Origin: Bacteroidota bacterium
GTDB lineage: Bacteria > Bacteroidota > Bacteroidia > B-17B0 > Aurantibacillaceae
Length of the DNA stretch: 14,317 nucleotides
Assembly (NCBI GenBank): GCA_025360565.1
Contig: JANYBY010000063.1
Coordinates: forward strand, 1-14,317
Reading direction: 5' to 3'
Position 1 is the stretch's first letter, and the number at the start of each line of letters is the position of its first letter. Position numbers and translations under genes: made by a program. Positions 1 to 6,578 of the stretch are shown piece by piece. Below the pieces are notes generated by a model that saw only the letters and a list, made by a program, of their open reading frames with translations, made no database searches and was not told the DNA's origin.

Positions 1-1176
1 CCAAAATTCTCTGCGCAAAATTGGTTTAACGGAACCTTCCAATCCGAAACAGAAGATTATAACAATGATCATTGGTCCATGAAGGAAAAGATGGTAAGAC
101 TCAATAACCAGTTTTATTACAAAGCCTATAACCAAATAAGAGTAAATGGTTTTGTGGTTGGCAAAGAAGATTATATTTTTAGCGAGCACTATATTTTTGC
201 CGCCTTTGGCGATGATCTTATAAGCGAAGAAAAAGTAAAAATACTTTTACAAAAAGCGAAAGTGGTGCAGGATACCTTAAAGAAAAAAGGCATTGATCTG
301 TTATTTGTTTATGCGCCCGGCAAAGGCGAATATTGTAAAGAGTTTGTTGAAAATAAATATGTGCATCCCATTAAAAATACCAATCACAATTTATTTGTTA
401 GCAACAGCAAACAAGCGGGTGTAAATTATTTGGACCTCTACACTTATTTCAATCAATTAAAATCAACTACAAAATATCCTTTGTTCCCAAAATTTGGTCA
501 CCATTGGAGTTATTATGGCGAATGTATTGCCTGCGATACCATTATTAAATACATAGAAAAATTGCACAATTGCGATCTACCTTCTATTACCTGGAATAAA
601 ATTGATGTGGTTGATTCGGCCCGCAGCCGCGATGCCGATGTTTTAAAAAGCATGAATTTAAATTCAAATCCGGATCAGAACATGAGTTTGGCTTATCCCG
701 AAGTTTTATTTGAGAATGACAGTATAAAAAATTCTAAACGGGTACTAACAATTGGTGACAGCTATTGGTATGGCCCTGTTTATTTAGGCGTACCAGAAAG
801 AGTTTTTGGGCACGGCCATTTTTGGTACTATTATAATAGGGTTGTTCATTCAGAATCTCACGCAAAAGTTGAAGTGTGGGAATTGGACCTGAAAAAGGAA
901 ATTGAAAGCAATCAGGTTATTATGCTTTTGTATTCCGACGGAAATTTGCCCATGTTTGGCAATAATTTTATTTACGATGCGTATGAACTTTACACATCGC
1001 CTCAAACCTATTATGCCCGCAACGAAAAAAATAAACAAATTCAGTATTACGCCAAAGAGATCAGGAATAACCCTTTATTCTTAAAAAAATCTACCACCCG
1101 ATCAAACGAAAATAGAATATCTTTGGATAGTGCAATAAGATTGGATGCGATGAAAATGGCCGGGATGATTAAATAA
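1..1176 (+). CDS. AlgJ/AlgX-like SGNH-fold protein, 5' end outside window (likely polysaccharide O-acetylation)
   Basis: The reading frame is open from the first base (frame 1, CCA AAA TTC), so this gene starts before the window; the ATG at 79 is internal. 391 codons are present, and probably only an N-terminal membrane anchor is missing. Three features fit the AlgJ/AlgX SGNH-like family. The first is the opening pattern NWFNGTFQSETEDYNND, followed by a VGKEDYIF-type segment. The second is a HHWSYYG block (His at codon 502-504), equivalent to the D-x-H-W motif of AlgX/AlgJ. The third is the GDSYW nucleophile block (Ser codon 760-762). In that family, Ser and His of a periplasmic domain support transfer of acetyl groups to a polysaccharide delivered by an MBOAT (AlgI-like) membrane protein. 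Such a partner would be expected just upstream, outside this window. Unusually, the Asp two residues before the catalytic His is Gly here. The family call is fairly sure; the substrate is unknown. Confidence 0.75.
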   Translation, partial: PKFSAQNWFNGTFQSETEDYNNDHWSMKEKMVRLNNQFYYKAYNQIRVNGFVVGKEDYIFSEHYIFAAFGDDLISEEKVKILLQKAKVVQDTLKKKGIDLLFVYAPGKGEYCKEFVENKYVHPIKNTNHNLFVSNSKQAGVNYLDLYTYFNQLKSTTKYPLFPKFGHHWSYYGECIACDTIIKYIEKLHNCDLPSITWNKIDVVDSARSRDADVLKSMNLNSNPDQNMSLAYPEVLFENDSIKNSKRVLTIGDSYWYGPVYLGVPERVFGHGHFWYYYNRVVHSESHAKVEVWELDLKKEIESNQVIMLLYSDGNLPMFGNNFIYDAYELYTSPQTYYARNEKNKQIQYYAKEIRNNPLFLKKSTTRSNENRISLDSAIRLDAMKMAGMIK

Positions 1177-1183
1177 CCAGCAT

Positions 1184-1216
1184 AAACCTGACAGGTTTTA
1201 TGAACCTGTCAGGTTT
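1184..1216. repeat. Perfect 14-bp inverted repeat, AACCTGTCAGGTT type
   Basis: Left arm AAACCTGACAGGTT (1184-1197) and right arm AACCTGTCAGGTTT (1203-1216) are exact reverse complements around a 5-base spacer. Each arm is itself a palindrome apart from its central base. The element lies between the SGNH gene and the peptidase gene. No T-run follows, so it is not a clear intrinsic terminator. From memory, this word is common between genes in Bacteroidota; that could not be checked here. A related paired-arm structure lies at 12972-13014. Confidence 0.85.
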
Positions 1217-1229
1217 GAACGAAAAAAAA

Positions 1230-3380
1230 ATGAAAAACAAAATAATAATCACCATAACCTTTTTATCCTTGCTTGCCAAAGCCGATGAAGGCATGTGGAT
1301 GCCGCAGTTAATTGCCGCTTTAAATATTAACGATATGAAAAAAAACGGCTTTAAATTAACTGCCGAACAAATTTACAGCATAAATAAAGCGAGTATGAAA
1401 GATGCGGTTGCCATATTTGGCGGGGGCTGCAGCTCTGAGGTAATTTCTTTTAACGGTTTAATTTTAACCAATCATCATTGCGGTTACGCTTCAATCGCAT
1501 CATTAAGCTCAGTTGATAAAGATTATTTAAAAGATGGTTATTGGGCAATGAACCAAAAAGAAGAATTATTTTGTCCGGGTTTAAGTGTTACTTTTATTAA
1601 GCGCATTGATGATGTAACTTCAGATATTCTCAAAGATCTTAAGCCCGGTTTTTCTGATATCCAGAAAGATTCGGCTATTCAATCCAATATTAAGATCCGC
1701 GAAACAAAAGCAAAAGAAGGAAATTCGTACCAAACATTTATTCGCCCGTTTTTTTATGGCAATGAATATTATTTATTTACCGTTGAAACTTTTAAAGATA
1801 TTCGTTTAGTTGGCGCACCTCCCGAAAGTATTGGTAAATTTGGTGGCGAAACCGATAATTGGGTGTGGCCAAGGCACAATGCGGATTTTAGCATGTTCAG
1901 AATTTATGCGAACAAAGAAAATAAACCAACCGAACACAATAATGAAAACGTTCCTTACAAACCGGCCTATTCATTTCCAATTTCAACAAAAGGGGTAGAG
2001 AAGGGAGATTTTACGATGGTTTACGGTTTTCCGGGAAGAACACAGGAATATTTAACCTCGTATGCCGTTGAGCTGTTAATGAATGATCAGGATCCTGTTC
2101 GCGTTAATTTGCGCGAAAAACGTTTGGCAATTATGTCGGAGGACATGAAAAAAAATGATACCATCCGTTTAATGTATGCTAACAGATACGCGGGCGTTGC
2201 CAACTATTATAAAAAATGGAGCGGCGAAATGCAGGGACTGAAAAAATCGAACGCTGTTGAAAAGAAACAGGAAGCGGAACAAAACTTTTTAAAACTAATT
2301 TCATCCGATCCTGTTAAAAAAGAAAAATACACCAATTTGTTTGCCCAGTTTAAAAAATTGTATCAAGACTACAAACCATTAAGCAGAGAATATGATTATT
2401 ATACCGAATGTTTAATGGGTGTAGATGCTTTTAGAATGATCGCGCCCGCTCAATCTCTTTTCGCTGAATTAAAAAAGAAACAAAACGGAAAAGAAAATAA
2501 ATTTGACATTAGATTAAAAGATGCGCTGCCGGCAGTACCGTTTAAAAATTTTAATAAGGAAACCGATAAAAAATTATGCGTGGCTATGTTAGAAGTTTAT
2601 AATAAAGAGGTAGATAAGGCTCTGCGCCCTTTTTATTTAGATTCGCTGATAACAGCTTACAAAGGAAACATGCAGGCACTCACAGATTTTCTTTACGCAA
2701 ATTCAAGTTATGTGGATAATGATAAAGCAAAAAAAATGTATGCTGATCTGGAAAAGAATAGCGCGGTTTACGAACACGATCCACTTTATTTATTAACCAT
2801 ATCCATTGTAAATTATTACCAAAAGGCCGTTATACCTCAAATCAGTTATTTTGAATTACAAATAAACGATCTCGAAAAAGAATACATGAAAGCTTTACGC
2901 GACAATGTAAAAGATAAAAAATTCTATCCCGATGCCAATGGAACCATGCGTGTTTCGTTTGGTAAAGTAGCCGATTATGCACCGCGCGATGGCATGGAAT
3001 ATTTGCATTACACTACCATTGACGGATTGGTTGAAAAGAATAGATCGGGCATTCGCGATTATTATGTAAAACCAAGATTGCTTGAGTTGTACGAGAAAAA
3101 AGATTTTGGCCCTTATGCCGATAAAGAAGGAAAATTGCACATTGCTTTCACGGGAAGTAATCATACTACCGGCGGAAACAGCGGTAGTCCCGTTTTAAAC
3201 GCAAAGGGAGAATTGATAGGAACAAATTTTGACAGGAATTGGGAAGGCACCATGAGTGATATTATGTACAACGGCAGTTTTTGCAGGAATATTATTTTGG
3301 ATGTACGTTTTACATTATGGGTAATTGATAAATACGCCGGCGCAGGTTATTTATTAAAAGAAATGAAATTGGTTCAATAA
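1230..3380 (+). CDS. S46 family dipeptidyl-peptidase, DPP11-like (Asp/Glu-specific)
   Basis: A 716-residue serine peptidase of family S46 (DPP7/DPP11), which removes dipeptides from the N-terminus of peptides in the periplasm. An ATG at 1200 is in frame but lies inside the inverted repeat and would add MNLSGLNEKK before the signal peptide. The ATG at 1230 gives a clean one (MKNKIIITITFLSLLAKA), followed by the family-typical DEGMW at residues 19-23. Catalytic residues are His83 (TNHHCGY), Asp219 (WPRHNADFSMF) and Ser651 (GGNSGSPV). Arg669 (NFDRNWEG) lies 18 residues after the Ser. In Porphyromonas gingivalis DPP11, Arg673 has the same offset from Ser655 and binds acidic P1 side chains, whereas DPP7 has Gly. 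Cleavage after Asp or Glu is therefore inferred. Length matches the roughly 710-720 residues of characterised members. It appears to be a single gene with no functional link to its neighbours. Confidence 0.93.
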   Translation: MKNKIIITITFLSLLAKADEGMWMPQLIAALNINDMKKNGFKLTAEQIYSINKASMKDAVAIFGGGCSSEVISFNGLILTNHHCGYASIASLSSVDKDYLKDGYWAMNQKEELFCPGLSVTFIKRIDDVTSDILKDLKPGFSDIQKDSAIQSNIKIRETKAKEGNSYQTFIRPFFYGNEYYLFTVETFKDIRLVGAPPESIGKFGGETDNWVWPRHNADFSMFRIYANKENKPTEHNNENVPYKPAYSFPISTKGVEKGDFTMVYGFPGRTQEYLTSYAVELLMNDQDPVRVNLREKRLAIMSEDMKKNDTIRLMYANRYAGVANYYKKWSGEMQGLKKSNAVEKKQEAEQNFLKLISSDPVKKEKYTNLFAQFKKLYQDYKPLSREYDYYTECLMGVDAFRMIAPAQSLFAELKKKQNGKENKFDIRLKDALPAVPFKNFNKETDKKLCVAMLEVYNKEVDKALRPFYLDSLITAYKGNMQALTDFLYANSSYVDNDKAKKMYADLEKNSAVYEHDPLYLLTISIVNYYQKAVIPQISYFELQINDLEKEYMKALRDNVKDKKFYPDANGTMRVSFGKVADYAPRDGMEYLHYTTIDGLVEKNRSGIRDYYVKPRLLELYEKKDFGPYADKEGKLHIAFTGSNHTTGGNSGSPVLNAKGELIGTNFDRNWEGTMSDIMYNGSFCRNIILDVRFTLWVIDKYAGAGYLLKEMKLVQ

Positions 3381-3420
3381 CTAACCACGGAGACACCGAG
3401 AAAAAGAGAAACACGGAGAA
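3381..3420. repeat. CACGGAGA-type purine-rich intergenic tract, copy 1
   Basis: Directly after the peptidase stop comes CTAACCACGGAGACACCGAG and then a second CACGGAGA unit near 3413-3420. The first ten bases (CTAACCACGG) recur exactly at 8411-8420, in the other long spacer of the window, where a second CACGGAGA unit again follows. It is non-coding and a dispersed tract. Function unknown; similar words are familiar from intergenic DNA of several phyla, but this was not verified. Confidence 0.6.
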
Positions 3421-3448
3421 AAAATAAAACACCGTCAGGTCGAGCGGA

Positions 3449-3466
3449 TCCCGATAGCTATCGGGA
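3449..3466. repeat. 18-bp perfect palindrome TCCCGATAGCTATCGGGA, copy 1
   Basis: TCCCGATAG followed by its exact reverse complement CTATCGGGA, with no spacer. An identical copy lies at 8422-8439. Both copies are preceded by CGGA. Here it interrupts a stretch reading GTCAGGTCGAGCGGA (3434-3448) and GAGACC (3467-3472), which looks like another repeat. It could be a protein-binding site, a cruciform-forming site or a tiny dispersed repeat; the sequence alone does not decide. Confidence 0.85.
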
Positions 3467-3480
3467 GAGACCAATAAAGA

Positions 3481-3493
3481 GAAACAAGAGGCA
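3481..3493. repeat. 13-bp word shared in inverse orientation with 8537-8549
   Basis: GAAACAAGAGGCA here is the exact reverse complement of TGCCTCTTGTTTC at 8537-8549. Similarity continues imperfectly downstream (AAGACTAA here, CGACCAAT there). The two longest gene-free stretches apart from the PorQ spacer therefore share three repeat words: this one, the CACGGAG tract and the 18-bp palindrome. Confidence 0.5.
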
Positions 3494-3532
3494 AGACTAA
3501 AGAGAGACATGACCTAGAAAAAAAACAACACC

Positions 3533-3594
3533 GTCATCCCGAGGAACGAGGGATCTATTACATCGAGAAAAGATTCCTCCTTCTTCGGAATGAC
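3533..3594. repeat. Long imperfect hairpin of the CGTCATCCCGAG type before the DUF502 gene
   Basis: The left arm (3533-3556, starting GTCATCCCGAGGAACGAG) and right arm (3571-3594, ending TTCGGAATGAC) are complementary at 20 of 24 positions. Three of the four mismatches can be G:U pairs in one of the two possible transcripts. The loop is 14 bases. It ends 14 bases before the DUF502 start, so if transcribed it would form a strong structure in that leader. Hairpins of this kind are known as dispersed intergenic repeats in many bacteria. No T-run follows on the + strand, so terminator function is not evident. Confidence 0.8.
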
Positions 3595-3608
3595 AAGCCA
3601 TAAGTTAT

Positions 3609-4193
3609 ATGAAAAAATTTCTAAAATATTTTATCCAAGGATTAATTTTATTTATTCCCTTAATTATTACGCTCGCCGTTTTAATGAAACTCTTCGATTT
3701 TTTTGAAGGGCTGTTCGCTTTTGTCGGATTTAGCACTAACGCCCTTTTAAATACCGCTTTGGGTTTAATTGTAACCGTTGGCTTCATTGCCATCCTCGGC
3801 ATCCTTGCTTCTTCATTTGTGTTTAAACAATTTTTTTCTTTTATAGAAGATAAATTAGAGCATGCACCGTTTATCCGCCACATTTATTCTCCCGTTAAAG
3901 ATTTTACAAATGCTTTTATGGGAAATAAAAAACGTTTCAATAAACCGGTTTTGGTTCTTACAAATCCCAATGCAAATATCGAAGAAATTGGTTTTGTTAC
4001 CGGCGAAGATCTTACGCATTTAAACATAAAAGATAAAGTGGCCGTTTATATTCCCATGTCTTATTCTTTGTCCGGCCGATTAATTATTGTACCAACGGCA
4101 AATATTAAACCTTTAGAGGCAGATGCGTCGGATGTAATGAAGTTTACCGTGAGCGGCGGAGTGAGCGATGTGGACAGCGATACCCAGCAATAA
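3609..4193 (+). CDS. DUF502 family inner-membrane protein
   Basis: A 194-residue protein of the DUF502 family (Pfam PF04367), whose function is not established. Two hydrophobic segments, at about residues 9-32 and 44-72, are followed by a soluble part that carries the family pattern in order. This is a LEHAPFIRHIYSPVKD segment, then NPNANIEEIGFVTGEDL, then VYIPMSYSLSGRLIIVP, and finally a C-terminal VMKFTVSGGVSD. Length is near the usual size for the family. The ATG at 3609 starts MKKFLKYFIQG, a natural beginning for a membrane protein, although no clear ribosome-binding site precedes it. The stop is 31 bases before the ABC ATPase start, so co-transcription with the exporter genes is possible. 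The family call is secure; no role is claimed. Confidence 0.88.
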   Translation: MKKFLKYFIQGLILFIPLIITLAVLMKLFDFFEGLFAFVGFSTNALLNTALGLIVTVGFIAILGILASSFVFKQFFSFIEDKLEHAPFIRHIYSPVKDFTNAFMGNKKRFNKPVLVLTNPNANIEEIGFVTGEDLTHLNIKDKVAVYIPMSYSLSGRLIIVPTANIKPLEADASDVMKFTVSGGVSDVDSDTQQ

Positions 4194-4210
4194 GAACCAA
4201 AATTATTTCG

Positions 4211-4218
4211 TAATTTTA
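4211..4218 (+). promoter_or_regulatory. Possible -7 element (TAATTTTA) before the ABC transporter genes
   Basis: TAATTTTA fits TAnnTTT, most of the Bacteroidota -7 consensus TAnnTTTG, and sits just before the start codon at 4225. No matching TTG-type -33 element is seen at the right distance. Transcription from here would give a very short or leaderless mRNA. Weak evidence. Confidence 0.25.
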
Positions 4219-4224
4219 CCGTGA

Positions 4225-5178
4225 ATGGCAGACATCCTTCAGATAAATAATGTTACAAAAAAATACAGCGATCACGTTGCGTTAAACAACGTTTCAATAA
4301 ACATTCCCGAAAAATCAGTCTTTGGTTTATTAGGCCCTAACGGTGCCGGTAAAACTTCTTTAATACGTATCATCAATCAAATTACCGGTCCCGATACCGG
4401 GGAAGTTATTTTTAAAGGCGAAAAATTAGTTCAAAAACATATTTCGCAAATTGGGTATTTACCAGAAGAACGCGGTTTATATAAAAAAATGCCTGTAGGC
4501 GAACAGGTTTTATATTTAGCCCAATTAAAAGGGTTAAAAAAAGCCGAAGCAAAAAAGAGGGCCTTGATTTGGTTTGAAAAATTTGAAATGCAAACCTGGT
4601 GGAAAAAAAAGATCGAAGAGTTAAGCAAAGGCATGCAGCAAAAAGTTCAGTTCATTGTAACTGTTATTCACGAACCGGAATTATTAATATTGGATGAACC
4701 CTTCAGCGGTTTTGATCCCATCAACGCGCAATTGATCAAGAACGAGATCTTAGATCTTAGACAAAAAGGGGCCACAGTAATTTTTTCAACGCACAACATG
4801 GGTAGTGTTGAAGAGCTGTGTGATAATATTGCGCTCTTAAATAAATCAGAAAAAATATTGGACGGGAAAGTAAAAGATATTCGCCAGGCATTCAGAACAA
4901 ATACCTATAAGATCGCGTTTAAAGGAAATTTAATGGGCTTTACCAATGCTATGTGGGCGGGAGGCGAGATCCTTGAAAAAAGTACAGAGGACGGAATCAA
5001 TACCGTCATCTTAAAATTATTGAACAATACTTCGGTAACCCAATTGCTGCAAGCGGTTTTACCAACTTGCGAAATCCATTCCTTGAACGAAATAATACCG
5101 AGCATGAACGATATTTTTATTTCGAAGGTGAACGAAGGAAATAATGTTGTAGGCACAAAAAGTAATTATACAGAATGA
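4225..5178 (+). CDS. ABC transporter ATP-binding protein, NatA/COG4152-like
   Basis: A 317-residue ATPase subunit of an ABC-2 type exporter. All nucleotide-binding motifs are intact. Walker A is GPNGAGKTS (residues 37-45). The Q-loop region reads QIGYLPEERGLYKKM, typical of the NatA-like COG4152 group. The signature is LSKGM (133-137), Walker B is LLILDEP (153-159), and the switch His is His190 in STHNM. About 90 residues after the ATPase core form the extra C-terminal domain (DUF4162-like) usual for this group. The stop overlaps the permease start by four bases (ATGA at 5175-5178), which implies translational coupling and a two-gene transport unit. NatAB of Bacillus exports sodium; the substrate here cannot be read from sequence. 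Confidence 0.9.
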   Translation: MADILQINNVTKKYSDHVALNNVSINIPEKSVFGLLGPNGAGKTSLIRIINQITGPDTGEVIFKGEKLVQKHISQIGYLPEERGLYKKMPVGEQVLYLAQLKGLKKAEAKKRALIWFEKFEMQTWWKKKIEELSKGMQQKVQFIVTVIHEPELLILDEPFSGFDPINAQLIKNEILDLRQKGATVIFSTHNMGSVEELCDNIALLNKSEKILDGKVKDIRQAFRTNTYKIAFKGNLMGFTNAMWAGGEILEKSTEDGINTVILKLLNNTSVTQLLQAVLPTCEIHSLNEIIPSMNDIFISKVNEGNNVVGTKSNYTE

Positions 5179-6518
5179 GTAAGATCGGATTAATAGTAGG
5201 TCGCGAGATCAAGTCGAAAATAACTAACAAAACGTTTATTATTATGACTTTTTTAACGCCCTTAATTATGATCGGGGCCATGGCTATGATCTTTTGGACG
5301 GCCATGCCGGAAAAAATTGATCAAAAGGTACTGGTGATAGATAATACGCACATGTTTGAACAAATTTTAAGGGGCAACGATTTTATTTCACTCACATTTA
5401 CAAACGATAAAATTGAAACTGCCCAGGAAAAATTTCAAAAGTCAGATTATACTTCAATACTCTATATACTCGGCGGGGCAGAGGGAACCATCATTCCAAC
5501 GGCAAGGCTGTTTTACAAGAAAAATCCCGGACTCGCTTTCCAAACTTATATTAAAAACGAATTGGAGCGGATCTTCTATGAACAAAAATTAAAAGCGAAT
5601 AATATTGATCCTGTTGTAATTGCCAATGCACATCAGCCAATGCAAATTACCATGACAAAAGTGGATGAGAACGGGAGTGTAAAAAATTCGGACGAGATCC
5701 AGTTTTTTTCGTTTGGAATGGGTTTGCTCATGATGATGTTTATTTTAATTTATGGCATGATGGTGTTCAGGAGTGTGATGGAAGAAAAAACCAATCGTAT
5801 TGTTGAAGTGATCGTTTCCTCAGTAAAACCTTTTGAATTAATGATCGGTAAGATCATAGGCATTGCCATTGTAGGAATAGCCCAATTTACGGTAACAGTA
5901 ATTATATCATCGGTTCTTGGTATTGTTTTGTCGGGCATATTTTTAAAGGATATTAATAATTTAAAAACAAAATTCGATAACCAGAAACAAATTGTAAATA
6001 AGCTGGGCAGTAATGCCGGCGCGGCTAACCTGGCTATAGACGATTCTTTTCACGACAATAAAAAAATGTTTGATGTTATTGATAAATTAAATAAGATCAA
6101 CCTCTTTGAGGTTGGTTTATATTTTGTACTTTTTTTTATTGGCGGCTATCTTTTTTACAGCTCCTTGCTGGCCGCAATTGGCAGCGCTGTGGATTCTGAG
6201 GCGGATTCACAGCAATTTATGTTTCCGGTAATGGTGCCGCTCATGATCGGTTATTTTCTCGCCATTAAAATTATGATCAGTCCCGAATCTAATTCGGTCA
6301 TTATTGGCTCATTTATTCCATTCACCTCGCCAATTGTAATGATGGCGCGTATTCCGCTGGGTGTACCAACTTGGGAAGTGCTTACTTCGCTGGTTATTTT
6401 ATATATTTCATTTGGCTTAACCACCTGGATGGCGGCAAAAATTTACCGCACAGGTATTTTAATGTACGGCAAAAAAACATCGTGGCGCGAGATAGGCAAA
6501 TGGTTATTTTATAAATAG
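5175..6518 (+). CDS. ABC-2 type transporter permease, NatB-like
   Basis: A 447-residue permease that partners the ATPase just upstream. It has the NatB (COG1668) layout. One N-terminal membrane helix at about residues 22-42 comes first. A large extracytoplasmic domain of about 130 residues follows. The remaining membrane helices fill the C-terminal half, from about residue 178 to 430. The family signature MEEKTNRIVEVIVSSVKPFELMIGK, which follows the second helix, is intact. A polar, lysine- and asparagine-rich loop of roughly 50 residues (about 258-310) separates two helices and is the least conserved-looking part. The start ATG lies inside the ATPase stop region. Substrate unknown; export of an ion, a toxic compound or a lipid-like molecule are all possible for this family. 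Confidence 0.88.
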   Translation: MSKIGLIVGREIKSKITNKTFIIMTFLTPLIMIGAMAMIFWTAMPEKIDQKVLVIDNTHMFEQILRGNDFISLTFTNDKIETAQEKFQKSDYTSILYILGGAEGTIIPTARLFYKKNPGLAFQTYIKNELERIFYEQKLKANNIDPVVIANAHQPMQITMTKVDENGSVKNSDEIQFFSFGMGLLMMMFILIYGMMVFRSVMEEKTNRIVEVIVSSVKPFELMIGKIIGIAIVGIAQFTVTVIISSVLGIVLSGIFLKDINNLKTKFDNQKQIVNKLGSNAGAANLAIDDSFHDNKKMFDVIDKLNKINLFEVGLYFVLFFIGGYLFYSSLLAAIGSAVDSEADSQQFMFPVMVPLMIGYFLAIKIMISPESNSVIIGSFIPFTSPIVMMARIPLGVPTWEVLTSLVILYISFGLTTWMAAKIYRTGILMYGKKTSWREIGKWLFYK

Positions 6519-6529
6519 TAGATCCAAAA

Positions 6530-6568
6530 CCTTCGCGGCCTTTGCGCCTGCCTTTGCGTCTTTGCGGT
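6530..6568. repeat. TTTGCG-type intergenic tract
   Basis: Between the permease stop and the kinase start is a tract built from TTTGCG units: TTCGCGGCC, TTTGCGCCTGCC, TTTGCGTC, TTTGCGGT. It is distinctly more GC-rich than its surroundings and ends 10 bases before the TTG start codon at 6579. The spacer is only 60 bases, so the tract fills most of it. Similar words recur between genes in many environmental genomes (from memory, unverified). Function unknown. Confidence 0.55.
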
Positions 6569-6578
6569 AAAAAGTAAA

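Noticed and set aside
1200..1229. ATG at 1200 as the start of the S46 peptidase
   Set aside because: It lies inside the inverted repeat and would bury the signal peptide; the ATG at 1230 begins a standard one.
4225..6518. GldA/GldF/GldG gliding transporter
   Set aside because: Only one permease gene is present and it has the NatB layout with a large extracytoplasmic domain; the ATPase Q-loop region fits the NatA-like COG4152 group.
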